Position numbers and translations under genes: made by a program. A stretch of DNA of 64,000 nt. Source: Maribacter cobaltidurans. GTDB lineage: Bacteria > Bacteroidota > Bacteroidia > Flavobacteriales > Flavobacteriaceae. The notes beneath the pieces were generated by a model that saw only the letters and a program-made list of their open reading frames with translations, was not told where the DNA came from and did no database searches. Below, one piece after another: positions 63,830 to 64,000 of this stretch (positions are counted from its first letter, which is position 1; the number at the start of each line of letters is the position of its first letter). The stretch spans positions 2,723,001 to 2,787,000 of the forward strand of contig NZ_CP022957.1 of the NCBI RefSeq assembly GCF_002269385.1. The letters are read 5' to 3'.

Positions 63830-64000
63830 TCAGTTGGCCAAGTTTTCCCCGATTTCGATAAGGCCGTAGAAAATGACCAGCCCCACAATGGCGTTGCCCA
63901 CTTTACGGGCCATGTCCTGGTTCTGTTCCCTAATGATGAGAAAGGCCAGTGCCGCAATGGCCAGAAGTACGCCCGCGGCAATCTTGATGATACGGAAAAT
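63830..64000 (-). CDS. Conjugal transfer protein TraE-like (partial, 5' end outside window)
   Basis: Fifty-six codons and a TGA (63832-63830) are visible, with the frame open to the edge. It shows two hydrophobic helices around R-E-Q-N-Q-D-M-A-R-K-V-G-N-A-I-V-G, as in small VirB2/DUF4134-type proteins. Position directly before traF supports TraE. The sequence departs from Bacteroides TraE, so the label is tentative. Confidence 0.65.
   Translation of the reverse strand: MFRIIKIAAGVLLAIAALAFLIIREQNQDMARKVGNAIVGLVIFYGLIEIGENLAN

Overview
The window reads as Flavobacteriaceae (Bacteroidetes) DNA. The sequence shows SusC/SusD and FecI/FecR gene pairs, TonB receptors with carboxypeptidase-like regulatory domains, DUF4249, DUF3347 and HYC_CC_PP family proteins, TAnnTTTG promoter boxes, and a CTnDOT-type tra operon. 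I cannot name the species. No rRNA, tRNA or CRISPR array was seen.

Layout. (1) 1-8.4 kb: the 5' part of a SusD lipoprotein gene, a SusC receptor with STN signalling domain, and a FecR anti-sigma factor on the minus strand, with the FecI sigma factor gene divergent; then a FecA-like TonB receptor. (2) 8.6-33.2 kb: a dense plus-strand copper/silver island. It holds an HYC_CC_PP protein, a CusA-CusC-CusB tripartite pump, a multicopper oxidase fused to a CopB-like barrel, DUF3347 proteins, a haem-binding protein, a DUF2231-like protein, an FMN glutamate-synthase-like protein, YceI, a ferric-reductase-like protein, DUF4136, an ion channel, an NTF2-like protein, DUF2911, a permease, a CopA P-type ATPase with one HMA and two HMBD domains, and PepSY. 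(3) 33.2-36 kb: a second CusB-type adaptor broken by a frameshift, a tiny membrane protein, and an AraC regulator carrying an HMA-like CxxC domain. (4) 36-41.5 kb: a more AT-rich block (membrane-anchored AraC regulator, isoprenylcysteine methyltransferase-like protein, TonB receptor, DUF4249 lipoprotein), ending in a decayed copy of the HMA-AraC regulator. (5) 41.8-51.9 kb: HMA chaperone, DUF305, metallo-beta-lactamase/rhodanese enzyme, a PQQ-type sugar dehydrogenase with an internal stop, a thiolase (minus strand), a second copper P-type ATPase with its own HMA protein, a GNAT-like protein, an MtfA-type peptidase and a PAP2 fragment. (6) 52-64 kb: a lipoprotein, then a minus-strand conjugation operon. 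In transcription order this is TraE (cut by the edge), F, G, I, J, K, M, N, O and a very large TraQ-like repeat lipoprotein.

How it works together (inference). Cytosolic Cu(I) would be exported by the two P-type ATPases and supplied by HMA chaperones. Periplasmic copper would be bound by HMBD, DUF3347 and Met/His-rich proteins, oxidised by the multicopper oxidase, and expelled through CusABC. The HMA-AraC protein is the best local candidate for a sensor. The adjoining tra operon suggests the island travels on an integrative conjugative element, though neither element end is visible.

The most interesting signals are: a duplicated ~55-bp leader with a 25-bp dyad in front of two distant genes; twin 63-nt hairpins; four DUF3347 domains; the oxidase-barrel fusion; three tiny membrane proteins; the HMA-AraC regulator and its decayed paralogue; and a nine-repeat TraQ-like surface protein. 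Several genes are broken (frameshift, nonsense, truncation), so parts of the island appear to be decaying.
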